In this document: piece after piece, positions 1 through 8,901 of the stretch
How positions within the stretch are numbered: position 1 is the first letter of the stretch
How the letters are laid out: each line of letters starts with the position of its first letter
Source: Rhodophyticola porphyridii
GTDB lineage: Bacteria; Pseudomonadota; Alphaproteobacteria; Rhodobacterales; Rhodobacteraceae
Assembly: GCF_003688285.1 (NCBI RefSeq)
Contig: NZ_RCNT01000001.1
Span: 620,001 to 684,000 of the forward strand
DNA: 64,000 nucleotides
Direction of reading: 5' to 3'
Notes under the pieces: generated by a model
Told to the model about the DNA's origin: nothing
The model's input: only the letters and a program-made list of their open reading frames with translations
The model's database searches: none
Translations under genes and position numbers: made by a program

Positions 1-453
1 GTTGTGGGTATATGGGTCGCACCGGGTTCCGATCACGTCGTGAACGCCGCCGCCATAGGCATCAAGCCCGTACCAGCCAAGAGTATCCTCGACGATGGTC
101 GCCATCGGGCGAAGATAGGGCAGACTGGACCAGAGCCGATCCCCGGTCGTTACATGGGTGCCGTGAAGCGCACGGGTCTTGCCTGAGAAAAAGCGTTCGG
201 TCAGATCGTCGGCATTCCAGAGATTGAGGTCGCCCACCTGAGGGCCCTCGATGCTGGTGATGCGGAAGGTCTGGCCTGCCTTGACATGGAAGCTGCGCGC
301 ATCGCGGGGAGGAACGGTCACCTCGTGCCGCTTCTGCAGCTTTTCGGTTGCCGCGCGCATCAGGGCTGCGTCCGGTTGTGGGAGCGTATCGGTTGGATAA
401 CAGATCACAGGAACGATGGCGCGGCGTTGGGCGGCGTCTGCGGGCTCGGACAT
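1..453 (-). CDS. DUF1989 (urea carboxylase-associated family) protein, 3' part missing
   Basis: The frame opens at ATG 453 and reads without a stop to base 1, so only the N-terminal 151 residues are inside the window. The protein has no signal peptide. The middle contains the segment SFHVKAGQTFRITSIEGPQ followed by VGDLNLWNADD, and the visible end reads DAYGGGVHDVIGTRCDPYT. These glycine- and Cys-containing stretches are typical of DUF1989, the domain of urea-carboxylase-associated and aminomethyltransferase-like proteins found near urea or amine metabolism genes. The family is thought to act in nitrogen compound metabolism, but the reaction is not settled. The gene seems to be transcribed from the empty stretch at 454-827. 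Nothing downstream is visible, so the pathway cannot be deduced. Confidence 0.8.
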   Translation of the reverse strand, partial: MSEPADAAQRRAIVPVICYPTDTLPQPDAALMRAATEKLQKRHEVTVPPRDARSFHVKAGQTFRITSIEGPQVGDLNLWNADDLTERFFSGKTRALHGTHVTTGDRLWSSLPYLRPMATIVEDTLGWYGLDAYGGGVHDVIGTRCDPYTHN

Positions 454-827
454 GGGTAGCTCCGGGGTGAATGAGTTTATGCGCACGTGATGCAGAGGGT
501 TTTACAGCTTCTGGGTCCAGTTCCGCAAACCGCCGCCGGCAGGCTTGCACCCCCAAGCGGAAATCGGCAAAACCGGCGCTTTCCTGGCTCACGAGGGTTC
601 CTGCGAGAGGCCGGGCAATTTCGTCCCGCATCGCTACGTCCCGCAGGTCGGAGTCCGGACGGGGCGTTGCAAGGCCACGTACCCATTGCCAGATAATCCA
701 TGATTTCGGCCAGCAGTGAACCGCCCTTCGAACGAGCGCGTGATACTTCCAACCGGCGGCTCATTCCCGGAGGGCGGAGACCGATGACTTCGGGCAACTC
801 TCTCTGCGCCATGCCTCATGACGCGGG
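454..827. other. 374-bp stretch without a convincing gene
   Basis: This stretch lies between the start of the DUF1989 gene and the end of the flavin dehydrogenase gene, both on the minus strand, so it should hold the DUF1989 promoter and the flavin gene terminator. Open frames of 70-110 codons exist on both strands, but they overlap each other, lack good ribosome-binding sites and have low-complexity Arg/Pro/Ser translations. I see no strong hairpin followed by a T-run. Confidence 0.5.
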
Positions 828-2462
828 TCAGACATACTCCCCGACAACCTTGCCGGAATAGATACACCCGCCCAGAAAAGTGCCTTCAAGCGCGTTATAG
901 CCGTGGTAGCCGCCACCGCCGAAGCCCGCCACCTCGCCGGCCGCGAAGAGCCCGGAAAAGGGCGTTCCATCGGGGCGGAGAACCTGACCGCTGAGATCCG
1001 TATGCAGCCCGCCGAGCGATTTCCGCGTGAGAATGTTCAGACGGACGGCGATGAGGGGGCCGTTTTTCGGGTCGAGGATCGCGTGCGGTTTGGCGGTGCG
1101 GATCAGTTTGTCACCCAGATAGGCGCGGGCACCGCGAATGGCCGTGATCTGGGCATCCTTGGAGACCGCGTTGCCCAGTTGCGCATCTCGTGCGGCGATC
1201 TGGTCGTGGATATGGGCGAGCTTGAGCGGGACTTGCGGAGTGATCCTGTTCATCCCCTCGACCAGCGTCGCCAGATCGGGGGCGACGACAAAATCCTCAC
1301 CATTCGCCTTGAATGCCTCAACCGCACGGGTCGCTCCCCTGCCAAGGCGTTCCTTCAGAACCGCCGACCATCTGCCGGAGGTCAGATCCGGGTTCTGCTC
1401 CGAGCCGGAAAGGGCGAATTCCTTTTCGATGATTTTCTGGGTCAGGATAAACCATGAATGCTCATGGCCGGTGGCCAGAATGCGTTTGAGCGTGGCTAGC
1501 GTATCGAAGCCGGGGAAGCAGGGCGCCATCATCCGGTCGCCGTTTGCATCGAACCACATCGAGGACGGGCCGGGCAGGATGCGGATGCCGTGATTGGGCC
1601 AGATCGGATTCCAGTTGGCAAGGCCCTCGCAGTAATGCCACATCCGATCCCTGTTGATGACCTGTGCGCCTGCCGCCTCGACCGTCTGCTGCATCTGTCC
1701 GTCCACATAGTCGGGAACGCCGGAAACCATTCTGATGGGCGGTGGCCCAAGACGCTCGCGCGGCCAGTAATCGCGGACGAGATCGTGATTGGCACCGATG
1801 CCGCCTGTCGTCACGATGACGGTATCGGCGGCATAGTGGAAGGGCACGGCGGCCCGGCGGGTGGTGGGCGCTCCGCGGGGCGCCGGATCGTCCACAAGAA
1901 TGTCGCCCTCGACGCCTTTCAACAGGCCCCCTTCGAGCGTGAGGCCGGTGACCCGGTGGCGGAAATGCAGCTCGATTTTAGGGTGGGTTCGGACGCGTTC
2001 GGCATAGGGTTTCACCACACCGGTGCCGGTGCCCCATGTGACGTGAAACCGAGGGATGGAGTTGCCGTGACCGGGGGCGAGCGATCCGCCGCGTTCGGCC
2101 CACCCCACCACCGGAAACCAGCGCATGCCCAGATCATGCAGGTAATCGCGCATGGGGCCGGCCGCGAAATCCAGATAGGCATCGGCCCATCTGCGGGGGT
2201 TTTCATCCTCGGGCCGGTCGAAGCCCGCCGCCCCGAACCAGTCGGCCGCCGCCAGATCGCGGCTGTCGCTGAGGCCCATTCGCCGCTGTTCGGGAGTGTT
2301 CACCATGAACAGCCCCCCAAGAGACCACCATGCCTGCCCGCCAAGCGATTGCGGGCCTTCCTGATCCAGAATGGCGACCTTGCGGCCGCGTTCGGCCGCG
2401 TGAAAGGCGGCCACAAGGCCCGATAAACCCGCACCGATGACGATTGTATCGACCTTGATCAT
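828..2462 (-). CDS. FAD-dependent dehydrogenase (KSDH/fumarate reductase-like, COG3573 type)
   Basis: A 544-residue flavoprotein. The N-terminus has the Rossmann dinucleotide motif GAGLSGL (residues 11-17) followed by the acidic strand end ILDQEGP, and a second FAD-contacting segment GGQAWWSLGG. The C-terminus has the closing FAD motif GLFAAGEVAGFGGGGYHGYNALEG, as in 3-ketosteroid dehydrogenases and fumarate-reductase-type flavoproteins. Length and layout match the predicted FAD-binding dehydrogenases of COG3573. The substrate is unknown. The start is supported by a very strong ribosome-binding site, AAGGAGGAGGAG, just upstream of ATG 2462. No redox partner gene lies next to it. Confidence 0.85.
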   Translation of the reverse strand: MIKVDTIVIGAGLSGLVAAFHAAERGRKVAILDQEGPQSLGGQAWWSLGGLFMVNTPEQRRMGLSDSRDLAAADWFGAAGFDRPEDENPRRWADAYLDFAAGPMRDYLHDLGMRWFPVVGWAERGGSLAPGHGNSIPRFHVTWGTGTGVVKPYAERVRTHPKIELHFRHRVTGLTLEGGLLKGVEGDILVDDPAPRGAPTTRRAAVPFHYAADTVIVTTGGIGANHDLVRDYWPRERLGPPPIRMVSGVPDYVDGQMQQTVEAAGAQVINRDRMWHYCEGLANWNPIWPNHGIRILPGPSSMWFDANGDRMMAPCFPGFDTLATLKRILATGHEHSWFILTQKIIEKEFALSGSEQNPDLTSGRWSAVLKERLGRGATRAVEAFKANGEDFVVAPDLATLVEGMNRITPQVPLKLAHIHDQIAARDAQLGNAVSKDAQITAIRGARAYLGDKLIRTAKPHAILDPKNGPLIAVRLNILTRKSLGGLHTDLSGQVLRPDGTPFSGLFAAGEVAGFGGGGYHGYNALEGTFLGGCIYSGKVVGEYV

Positions 2463-2640
2463 TGTTCCGTCTCCTCCTCCTTGGGAGTGTAAACCGGGTC
2501 ATCTCCACTTGTCCCGCGCCGACGTTGCGTCGTGTTGCGCGGGCCGCATGGCAGCGTTGTGCAGATACCCGGTGCTCAAATCGCGATCCGCACGTATCTT
2601 TGATGCAAGGGAGGACAGAGCTGACCCAGAAGAGGTTGAT

Positions 2641-2775
2641 ATGTCCAAACGTGAGACTGAGCAGAAGAGCGACGAGGCCCTGAAATGTCTGGAAGACGCC
2701 TGGGCCTATTATACAGAGCCGCCATATCCTGCGGATAAGACCCCGGAATACTACGAATATGTGAAGGCGGCCTGA
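2641..2775 (+). CDS. Small acidic protein, 44 residues
   Basis: A 44-codon ORF starting at ATG 2641 behind AGAGGTTGAT, which gives a reasonable ribosome-binding site. The product is hydrophilic and acidic in its first half (MSKRETEQKSDEALKCLEDA) and then rich in Tyr and Pro (WAYYTEPPYP ... EYYEYVKAA), with no signal peptide and one Cys. The frame could be extended upstream to 2437, but that would cross the promoter region of the divergent flavin gene. I do not assign a family. The composition and start site look like a real small cytosolic protein and not a shadow ORF. Confidence 0.55.
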   Translation: MSKRETEQKSDEALKCLEDAWAYYTEPPYPADKTPEYYEYVKAA

Positions 2776-2821
2776 CGAAAGGCGCGCTTGCCCGAGGGGC
2801 CTGATAAGGAGGATCGCCTTC

Positions 2822-3094
2822 ATGCAGGAGGCGGTCCCTTTCCCCTTTGTCATCCGCCGTCGCCTGACCGGGGCGGATCCGGCATCTTTGCCCGTGCAGG
2901 TAGCCGCGGAGATGGTTGCCCCGGTCCTCACGGTGTTCGGCGCTGTGCGGGAGGTCCACACAGACCGCTGCGGGCCAACGCCCAAAGAAAGCGTCAGTTG
3001 CGCCGGGCCCCGGAGAATGACTGCCGCACATGACGGCGGCTCTGCGAGGTGTCGGCCCGGGATCAGTGCGCCCGTTCGACCATCATCTGCTTGA
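2822..3094 (+). CDS. Possible small ORF behind a perfect Shine-Dalgarno (doubtful)
   Basis: ATG 2822 is preceded by AAGGAGG (2806-2812) at a 9-base spacing, one of the best ribosome-binding sites in the window. The frame encodes 90 residues, begins [17 protein letters not shown] and then becomes Arg/Pro/Ser-rich. Its last 32 bases overlap the 3' end of sdhB on the other strand. The first 40 residues could be a real domain, while the tail looks random. It could be a short gene, a decayed one, or chance. It is the only coding candidate between the 44-residue ORF and sdhB. Confidence 0.3.
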   Translation: MQEAVPFPFVIRRRLTGADPASLPVQVAAEMVAPVLTVFGAVREVHTDRCGPTPKESVSCAGPRRMTAAHDGGSARCRPGISAPVRPSSA

Positions 3095-3842
3095 TCGAGG
3101 CAATCGCCTTGGCCGGGTTCAGACCTTTCGGGCAGGTCTTGGTGCAGTTCATGATCGTGTGGCAGCGGTAGAGTTTGAACGGATCTTCCAGATCGTCCAA
3201 CCGCTCGCCCGTGGCCTCATCGCGGCTGTCGATGATCCAGCGATAGGCATGCAGCAGCGCGGCGGGCCCCAGATAACGGTCGCCGTTCCACCAATAGGAG
3301 GGGCAGGAGGTGGAGCACGACGCGCACATCACGCATTCATAAAGCCCGTCAAGCTTCTTGCGGTCCTCGATCGACTGGCGCCACTCATGTTCCGGGCGCT
3401 GGGTCTTGGTCTCCAGCCAGGGCATCACTGCGGCGTGTTGGGCGTAGAAATGGGTGAGATCGGGGATCAGGTCCTTGACCACGGGCATGTGGGGCAGGGG
3501 GTAGATCTTCACGTCGCCCTTGATCTCGTCCATGCCGTAGATGCAGGCCAGGGTGTTGATCCCGTCGATGTTCATCGCGCATGAGCCGCAAATGCCCTCG
3601 CGGCAGGAGCGGCGGAAGGTCAGCGTGGGGTCGATCTCGTTCTTGATCTTGATCAGCGCGTCCAGAACCATGGGCCCGCAGCTGTCCATATCGACGAAAT
3701 AGGTGTCGACACGCGGGTTCTCGCCATCATCGGGGTTCCAGCGATAGATGCTGAACTTCCGCACATTCGTGGCGCCCTCGGGCCTGGGCCAGGTTTTGCC
3801 CGTGCGGATGCGGGAGTTCTTGGGGAGCGTCAGTTCAACCAT
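3063..3842 (-). CDS. sdhB: Succinate dehydrogenase iron-sulfur subunit
   Basis: The 259-residue iron-sulfur subunit of complex II, which passes electrons from SdhA to ubiquinone at the SdhCD membrane anchor. The plant-type [2Fe-2S] ligands are in [12 protein letters not shown] plus a later Cys in NTLAC. The [4Fe-4S] and [3Fe-4S] ligands are in [13 protein letters not shown] and [17 protein letters not shown]. The length is normal for alphaproteobacterial SdhB. It is the last gene of the minus-strand sdh operon but is separated from sdhA by a sulfotransferase gene and two small lipoprotein genes, about 1.6 kb. The 83-base gap upstream (3843-3925) could hold an internal promoter. Confidence 0.97.
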   Translation of the reverse strand: MVELTLPKNSRIRTGKTWPRPEGATNVRKFSIYRWNPDDGENPRVDTYFVDMDSCGPMVLDALIKIKNEIDPTLTFRRSCREGICGSCAMNIDGINTLACIYGMDEIKGDVKIYPLPHMPVVKDLIPDLTHFYAQHAAVMPWLETKTQRPEHEWRQSIEDRKKLDGLYECVMCASCSTSCPSYWWNGDRYLGPAALLHAYRWIIDSRDEATGERLDDLEDPFKLYRCHTIMNCTKTCPKGLNPAKAIASIKQMMVERAH

Positions 3843-3925
3843 GGTTGTCTCCGGTTCCTTGTAAGAAGGATAATATGTCCTGCCAGGCGCGGTTGCCAGC
3901 GGTGGTAGCTGAAAGGGTGATGAGG

Positions 3926-4723
3926 TCAGGCATGATGCATCTCCGCCAGCCAGCGGGTCGGATGGGGTTCATAGCCAAGGCGGACCAGCGCCGCGCCATG
4001 GCGTTCTGCATATATCTCGGCCACACGCCGGGGCAGGGCCTGCCGCCATTGGTCAGGGCGCCCTGACATGATATGCGCATCGACCCGTTTGGCGCGTGGC
4101 GTGGCCCCAGCAAGCCCGCCGAACAGGCTGTGTTTCCAGAAGATCCGTCTGCCCAGGGCCGTTTCTTCCTCCGAAAACCCGAGAAAGCTGAGGGCTTCGA
4201 CGAACCGTTGACAGCTGGTGTCACGGATCAGCTCTTCGTAGCGCATTTCGACCGCGTTGGAGCGCGTGTAATCCCATGCCAGCATCTGATCGAGCGTTTC
4301 GCGGTGCTTGTGCTCCATTTCGAACAGCAGCCGCTCCTCGTCATCCGGTAGGTCCTGCAGGTGTTCCTGATAACTGCGATTGTTCAGTTCCGGTCGTGCG
4401 CGATGCAGAAATTTTTCATCCCGGGTGACAGAGCGAAGATGGTACCGCATCCCCGAGACAAGCACATCGCGGGGGTCGCGGATCAGATGCAGGATCCGTG
4501 CATCGGGCCTGTCCATGACCGGCTTGGGCAGTTTCGAGGACCAGTTGTACAGTATGGCGCGGCCCGCGTCGCAATGCTTGCCCTCGTGCCAGTTGGTGAA
4601 GCCATAGATGAAGGCCAGCTTCAACCGTCGGGCGATGATCCGAAACACGCGGCGCATCCAGATCGTACCGGTCTTGTGATGGGTGCCGATGCAGATGAAG
4701 CGGGGCTCGATAAGCTCTGTCAT
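3926..4723 (-). CDS. Sulfotransferase-family protein
   Basis: A 265-residue protein with both PAPS-binding signatures of the sulfotransferase family: the 5'-phosphosulfate loop THHKTGTIW near residues 14-22, and the 3'-phosphate motif [17 protein letters not shown] near 79-95. Such enzymes move a sulfuryl group from PAPS to a hydroxyl or amine; the acceptor cannot be inferred. No signal peptide or membrane segment is seen. The gene sits inside the succinate dehydrogenase operon, 12 bases after a lipoprotein gene and 83 bases before sdhB, an unexpected place. It may simply be co-transcribed, or be a later insertion; codon use looks like that of its neighbours. Confidence 0.85.
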   Translation of the reverse strand: MTELIEPRFICIGTHHKTGTIWMRRVFRIIARRLKLAFIYGFTNWHEGKHCDAGRAILYNWSSKLPKPVMDRPDARILHLIRDPRDVLVSGMRYHLRSVTRDEKFLHRARPELNNRSYQEHLQDLPDDEERLLFEMEHKHRETLDQMLAWDYTRSNAVEMRYEELIRDTSCQRFVEALSFLGFSEEETALGRRIFWKHSLFGGLAGATPRAKRVDAHIMSGRPDQWRQALPRRVAEIYAERHGAALVRLGYEPHPTRWLAEMHHA

Positions 4724-4735
4724 GCCGGGCCGTGC

Positions 4736-5011
4736 TCAGAGGATCAGGGGCCGGGTCGGACCGGCGCCTGTAAGCTGACGGAAGCAACGGTCATAGACCA
4801 GTTGCGGGTCGCGCCCGGCCAGATAGTCGGACGTGATCCCGATCTCGAGCCGGGCGGTCGGCCCGCCCGATCCCACGCCGACGCCAATGCTGCCCGTGGG
4901 CCCCGCCGCGGCACGGGCGCGTTCGCTGCAGGTCTGATAGGCGCGTTCGGGCGACATCGGCCCGCAGGCCGCCAACAGAGCGAGGAGGGCGAGCACAAGG
5001 TGCGGTCTCAT
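4736..5011 (-). CDS. Small lipoprotein with two mature cysteines
   Basis: A 91-residue protein with a classic lipoprotein signal, MRPHLVLALLALLAACGP, lipobox LLAAC with Cys at 16. The mature part has two further Cys (AYQTCSERA and VYDRCFRQL) around a Gly-rich stretch (GSIGVGVGSGG), suggesting a disulfide in the periplasm. ATG 5011 overlaps the upstream gene's stop by four bases (ATGA), so translation is probably coupled. It lies between sdhA and the sulfotransferase. I do not recognise a named family. Its presence in the sdh operon suggests a conserved neighbour but does not prove a role in complex II. Confidence 0.75.
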   Translation of the reverse strand: MRPHLVLALLALLAACGPMSPERAYQTCSERARAAAGPTGSIGVGVGSGGPTARLEIGITSDYLAGRDPQLVYDRCFRQLTGAGPTRPLIL

Positions 5012-5427
5012 GCGAACGCCTCCAGGGAGACGAGCGCGTTGCGGCTGATACAAAGGACCGTATCGGGACGCTGCAGAATGCCGGAGACGGTGCGGCTGGT
5101 CTGCTCGGTCACGCCGGTGACGGCGGCCCCGGCCACGATGAGGATTTCCTGCGCCGAGGCGTTGTCGATCACGCAATCGGTCACCGGTGTGGCATCTATG
5201 CCGGGAAACCGCTCCGCGACGACGTCATTCACGACGCCCCGGGCCTGATCGCGGGCGATGATGTCGGCAGTGCCCTGCGCGATGTTGCAGGCGGCAAGCG
5301 TGGTGAGCGTCATCGCGAACCCCACATGGCGGAGAGCCGTGGACAGGCGCACCGGGGCGGCATCCGCTCCGGATGCCGGCGGCGCCTGCTCATCTCTGTC
5401 TCCCATGTGCCTGGTCCGGAGTGGCAT
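5008..5427 (-). CDS. Probable lipoprotein between sdhA and sdhB
   Basis: A small exported protein. The core is a hydrophobic segment ending in a lipobox (MTLTTLAACN), then a mature domain with two Cys (VTDCVIDNA and TVLCISRNA) and segments ARDQARGVVNDVVAERFP and EILIVAGAAVTGVTEQT. Start choice is uncertain. ATG 5427 follows an AGGAG but at a long spacing, and gives an acidic N-terminus unusual for a signal peptide. GTG 5352 gives VRLSTALRHVGFAMTLTTLAAC, a much better lipoprotein signal. The open frame reaches TTG 5448, which overlaps the sdhA stop. The end overlaps the next lipoprotein gene by four bases. Family unrecognised. Confidence 0.6.
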   Translation of the reverse strand: MPLRTRHMGDRDEQAPPASGADAAPVRLSTALRHVGFAMTLTTLAACNIAQGTADIIARDQARGVVNDVVAERFPGIDATPVTDCVIDNASAQEILIVAGAAVTGVTEQTSRTVSGILQRPDTVLCISRNALVSLEAFA

Positions 5428-5444
5428 CAGTTCTGTGTCTCTCC

Positions 5445-7253
5445 TCAATACACGCGCGCCTTGGGCGCGATTTTCTTCATGTCTATCCCGCCTTCGTTAT
5501 GGCCGAGAAGCGGATTGAGATGGACCGGGCGATAATCAAGGGTCGTCTTGTTGCCATCGACCACGGCAAGGCTGTGCTTGCGCCAGTTCTCGTCATCCCG
5601 GTCGGGATAATCCTCGTGCGCGTGGGCGCCACGGCTTTCCTTTCGCGCCTCGGCGGCAACGATCGTGGCCAGCGCGTTGGGCATCAGGTTGGTCAGCTCC
5701 AGCGTTTCCATCAGGTCGGAGTTCCAGATCAGGCTCCGGTCGGTGACATGCAGATCGTCGATCTTGGCCGCGATGGCCTCCATCTTGTTCACACCCTCGG
5801 CCAGCGTCTTGTCGGTGCGGAACACTGCGGCATCGGACTGCATGGCCTGCTGCATCTCCAGCCTCAGTTCGGCGGTGGGCGTACCCCCGTCGGCATGGCG
5901 GATATCGTCGAAACGGGCGATTGCCTTGTCGAGCGAAGCCTGGTTCAGCGCCGGGTTCGATGCGTCCGGGTCCACCACCTCGCCCGCCTTGATCGCGGCC
6001 GCACGGCCGAAGACCACGAGGTCGATCAGGCTGTTGGAGCCAAGCCGGTTCGCCCCATGCACCGAGGCGCAGCCCGCTTCGCCCACGGCCATCAGGCCCG
6101 GCACGATCGCATCGGGGTTTTTCTTGGTCGGGTTCAACACCTCGCCCCAGTAATTGGTCGGGATGCCGCCCATGTTGTAATGCACCGTCGGCAGAACCGG
6201 GATCGGCTCTTTCGTCAGATCCACACCCGCGAAGATACGGGCGCTTTCGGAGATACCCGGCAGGCGCAGATCCAGTGTCTCCGGCGGCAGGTGGTTAAGG
6301 TGCAGGTGGATATGATCCTTGTTCTCGCCCACGCCGCGCCCCTCGCGGATCTCCATGGTCATGCAGCGGCTGACCACGTCGCGGCTGGCAAGGTCCTTGT
6401 AGGTCGGCGCGTAGCGTTCCATGAACCGCTCGCCCTCGGAATTGGTGAGGTATCCGCCCTCGCCGCGCGCGCCTTCGGTGATCAGGCAGCCTGCGCCGTA
6501 GATGCCGGTCGGGTGGAACTGCACGAACTCCATGTCCTGAAGCGGCAGACCCTGCCGCGCCACCATGCCGCCGCCGTCGCCGGTGCAGGTATGGGCCGAT
6601 GTGGCCGAGAAATAGGCCCGCCCATAGCCGCCGGTGGCCAGCACCGTGGTCTTGGCGTTGAAGACATGCATCGTGCCGTCTTCCAGCTTCCAGGCGACGA
6701 CACCCTGGCACTGGCCATCTTCGGACATGATCAGGTCGGTCGCGAAATACTCGATATAGAATTCCGCGTTGTGCTTGAGGCTCTGACCGTAAAGCGTGTG
6801 CAGGATGGCGTGACCGGTCCGGTCGGCGGCGGCGCAGGTGCGTTGCACCGGCGGGCCCTCGCCGAACTCCGTCGTGTGGCCACCGAAGGGACGCTGATAG
6901 ATCTTGCCCTCTTCCGTGCGGGAAAACGGCACACCGTAATGCTCCAGCTCGTAGACCGCCTTGGGCGCCTCGCGGGCGAGGTATTCCATCGCGTCGGTGT
7001 CGCCCAGCCAGTCGGACCCTTTCACCGTGTCATACATGTGCCACTGCCAATGGTCCGGGCCCATATTGCCAAGCGATGCCGCGATGCCGCCCTGCGCCGC
7101 AACAGTGTGAGAGCGGGTCGGGAACACTTTGGAAATGCAGGCTGTCTTCAGGCCCTGCTCTGCCATGCCGAGGGTGGCCCTGAGGCCGGAGCCGCCAGCG
7201 CCCACGACGACAACGTCGTAGGTGTGATGGGTGATGTCGTAGGAAGCCGTCAT
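5445..7253 (-). CDS. sdhA: Succinate dehydrogenase flavoprotein subunit
   Basis: The 602-residue catalytic flavoprotein of complex II, oxidising succinate to fumarate. It has the FAD Rossmann motif [19 protein letters not shown] near the N-terminus, the covalent-flavin histidine in [13 protein letters not shown], and substrate-site segments [21 protein letters not shown] and [11 protein letters not shown]. The C-terminal [13 protein letters not shown] region is also typical. The frame is open upstream, but ATG 7253 is preceded by CAGGAG at good spacing and matches the family start. It lies 22 bases after sdhD, in the same operon. Confidence 0.98.
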   Translation of the reverse strand: MTASYDITHHTYDVVVVGAGGSGLRATLGMAEQGLKTACISKVFPTRSHTVAAQGGIAASLGNMGPDHWQWHMYDTVKGSDWLGDTDAMEYLAREAPKAVYELEHYGVPFSRTEEGKIYQRPFGGHTTEFGEGPPVQRTCAAADRTGHAILHTLYGQSLKHNAEFYIEYFATDLIMSEDGQCQGVVAWKLEDGTMHVFNAKTTVLATGGYGRAYFSATSAHTCTGDGGGMVARQGLPLQDMEFVQFHPTGIYGAGCLITEGARGEGGYLTNSEGERFMERYAPTYKDLASRDVVSRCMTMEIREGRGVGENKDHIHLHLNHLPPETLDLRLPGISESARIFAGVDLTKEPIPVLPTVHYNMGGIPTNYWGEVLNPTKKNPDAIVPGLMAVGEAGCASVHGANRLGSNSLIDLVVFGRAAAIKAGEVVDPDASNPALNQASLDKAIARFDDIRHADGGTPTAELRLEMQQAMQSDAAVFRTDKTLAEGVNKMEAIAAKIDDLHVTDRSLIWNSDLMETLELTNLMPNALATIVAAEARKESRGAHAHEDYPDRDDENWRKHSLAVVDGNKTTLDYRPVHLNPLLGHNEGGIDMKKIAPKARVY

Positions 7254-7275
7254 GTCTGAAATTGCTCCTGTCTGC

Positions 7276-7647
7276 TCAGAGCGCGATTTTTGCGATGGCG
7301 AAAAGGCCCGTTGCGGCAAGGCCATAGCTGATGAGGGTCATGGCGATGATGGCCAACCTGCCTGCCGGACCATGCAGATAATCCTCGATCAGCGTGGTGA
7401 CGCCCAGTCGGAAATGATGAAAGCCCACGATCAGCATCAAGGCGGTGACGATGGCGGTGAACGGGCGCGAGAGCCCCGCAATGACCTCCGCATGAGGTTC
7501 GCCAAGCAACGGGCCGACCGAGAACAGGAAGATCGGCGTCAGGATCAGAAGGGCGATCGAGGTGACCGTCATCGAATAGAAATGCTGGGTGCCGCTTCTG
7601 GCGGAGCCGAGCCCCTCGACGCGCTTGCGGTCGGTCAGAAATGCCAT
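7276..7647 (-). CDS. sdhD: Succinate dehydrogenase membrane anchor subunit
   Basis: A 123-residue protein with three predicted membrane helices (about residues 27-45, 60-80, 95-120). The helix-II region [28 protein letters not shown] has the His pair and the Asp-Tyr associated with haem b and quinone binding in SdhD. It begins [20 protein letters not shown], as alphaproteobacterial SdhD proteins do. It stands between sdhC (12 bases apart) and sdhA. Confidence 0.93.
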   Translation of the reverse strand: MAFLTDRKRVEGLGSARSGTQHFYSMTVTSIALLILTPIFLFSVGPLLGEPHAEVIAGLSRPFTAIVTALMLIVGFHHFRLGVTTLIEDYLHGPAGRLAIIAMTLISYGLAATGLFAIAKIAL

Positions 7648-7659
7648 GTCCGTTGCCCC

Positions 7660-8043
7660 CTAGATTGCGATGATGGTGAGAAAGGTGAACGCGACCGACC
7701 CGATGATCATGCCCCAGCCCATCTTGTCGGCAGTGTCCACCTCAAGACCGTAGCCTTGATCCCAGATCAGGTGGCGAAGACCGCCAAGCGCATGATACCA
7801 GAGCGCCCAGACCGATCCGAGCATCACCAGATCGCCCAGGATTGAGGTGATCAGACCGTCGACTGTGGTGAAGTAGCTTTCGCCGGTCGCCGCGGCCAGA
7901 AGCCACCACACGATGAGCAGCGCCCCCACCAGCAAAGCGTTGCCGCTGATCCGCACCAGAATCGAGGTGATCGAATTGAGTTGCGGCCGATAAATCGTCA
8001 GGTGCGGGGACAGAGGCCTGTTGCCCCGGTTCACGTCTGCCAT
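7660..8043 (-). CDS. sdhC: Succinate dehydrogenase cytochrome b556 subunit
   Basis: A 127-residue protein with three hydrophobic helices. The N-terminal signature RPLSPHLTIYRPQLNSITSILVRISG contains the quinone-site Ser and Arg, and the haem-ligand helix reads WALWYHALGGLRHLIWD; both are family hallmarks. The frame extends upstream, but ATG 8043 gives the usual N-terminus (MADVNRGNRPLSPH). It is the first gene of the sdh operon, and the tandem palindromic element at 8176-8208 lies 133 bases upstream. Confidence 0.96.
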   Translation of the reverse strand: MADVNRGNRPLSPHLTIYRPQLNSITSILVRISGNALLVGALLIVWWLLAAATGESYFTTVDGLITSILGDLVMLGSVWALWYHALGGLRHLIWDQGYGLEVDTADKMGWGMIIGSVAFTFLTIIAI

Positions 8044-8175
8044 GGCGGACACCCTTTCAGGTTGAGCTTGGACTGTTTTCGTCACGACAATGCATAGCGG
8101 GTTTTTTGCCGCTGTCACGTGGCGCGACGTTGAAAATGCGCCCAATTCTGGGTCCTAACGCCGCAGCGCCCCTTG

Positions 8176-8208
8176 TTGTGATCACAGTATTGCGGACTGT
8201 GATCACAA
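8176..8208. promoter_or_regulatory. Tandem TGTGATCACA operator upstream of sdhC
   Basis: Two perfect 10-bp palindromes, TGTGATCACA at 8177-8186 and again at 8198-8207, with centres 21 bp apart (two helical turns) and outer flanks that keep the inverted symmetry. The element lies in the divergent region between sdhC and the DUF4274 gene, so it could serve either side. The same element with identical spacing stands upstream of sucC. The half-site TGTGA resembles CRP/FNR half-sites, but the zero-spacer palindrome is not a classic CRP site; GntR- or MarR-like dimers are also possible. The regulator is unknown. Confidence 0.75.
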
Positions 8209-8316
8209 AAAATATCTCCCAAAAGTGTCCAACGCCGCTCTCGTTTTTGCCTCAGAACTGCCTTATTGGGTCCCTAGCCACGTCGATGATTTAGTGTGAC
8301 AGGTTGTGAGGAATAG

Positions 8317-8889
8317 ATGGTGCGACATAAACTGGCTTTTACAGTCGACAGGGACCGGGCCCAGTTGCTGGCCTGGATGGTGGAATGCCCGGATCCGAAT
8401 CTATGGCACGAGATCGTCGTCGGCCTGGATCTGACCACCGGGCTCGGACTGGACTCGGCGCTTTGGATCGTTCAGCAGCCCGAATGTGACATGGCCACCG
8501 CCGCCGCCGCCTTGGTCCGGCTTGAGGCCTGGGAATACATCATCGTGCCGACCGAAAAGAAGCGTTATGCCGACGCGCGTATCTTCGAGATTGCGAGGGC
8601 TGTCTGCACACGGTCGCAGGCGGAAGGATATCAGCGCAATCGTATCGGCTGGGATTACAGCCGCCTGCACCATTCCCCCAAGGTCATCTTGCACCATATC
8701 TATGCCTTCTGCGAACAGAAGGGGCTGGCGCATGACCAGACCTACCTGCCTATTCCGGTCAGCTTGCTTTCGGGCGATTTCGACAAGTCGCTCCCGCTGC
8801 AGGAGTATATCGCCGATGAATCGGGCCTGACCCATGTGTCGGCGCTTGACCCGGTGACGCAGAAGGGGATGGGGTACACGCTCCACTGA
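8317..8889 (+). CDS. DUF4274-type protein
   Basis: A 190-residue soluble protein with no signal peptide. The N-terminal half contains LLAWMVECPDPNLWHEIVVGLDLTTGLG and ALWIVQQPECDMATAAAAL, the pattern of DUF4274, a domain of unknown function, and similar to stretches found in small immunity-like or cytosolic proteins. The C-terminal half (HHIYAFCEQKGLAHDQ, LPIPVSLLSGDF) is conserved-looking but unassigned. The start has a GAGGAA ribosome-binding site. It is transcribed divergently from sdhC across the palindromic element and converges on mch. Confidence 0.7.
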   Translation: MVRHKLAFTVDRDRAQLLAWMVECPDPNLWHEIVVGLDLTTGLGLDSALWIVQQPECDMATAAAALVRLEAWEYIIVPTEKKRYADARIFEIARAVCTRSQAEGYQRNRIGWDYSRLHHSPKVILHHIYAFCEQKGLAHDQTYLPIPVSLLSGDFDKSLPLQEYIADESGLTHVSALDPVTQKGMGYTLH

Positions 8890-8901
8890 GCGTCCCGGTT
8901 C

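Noticed and set aside
477-812. A 111-codon minus-strand frame upstream of the DUF1989 gene
   Set aside because: No ribosome-binding site and an Arg/Pro/Ser-rich translation with no recognisable pattern, so it was not listed as a gene.
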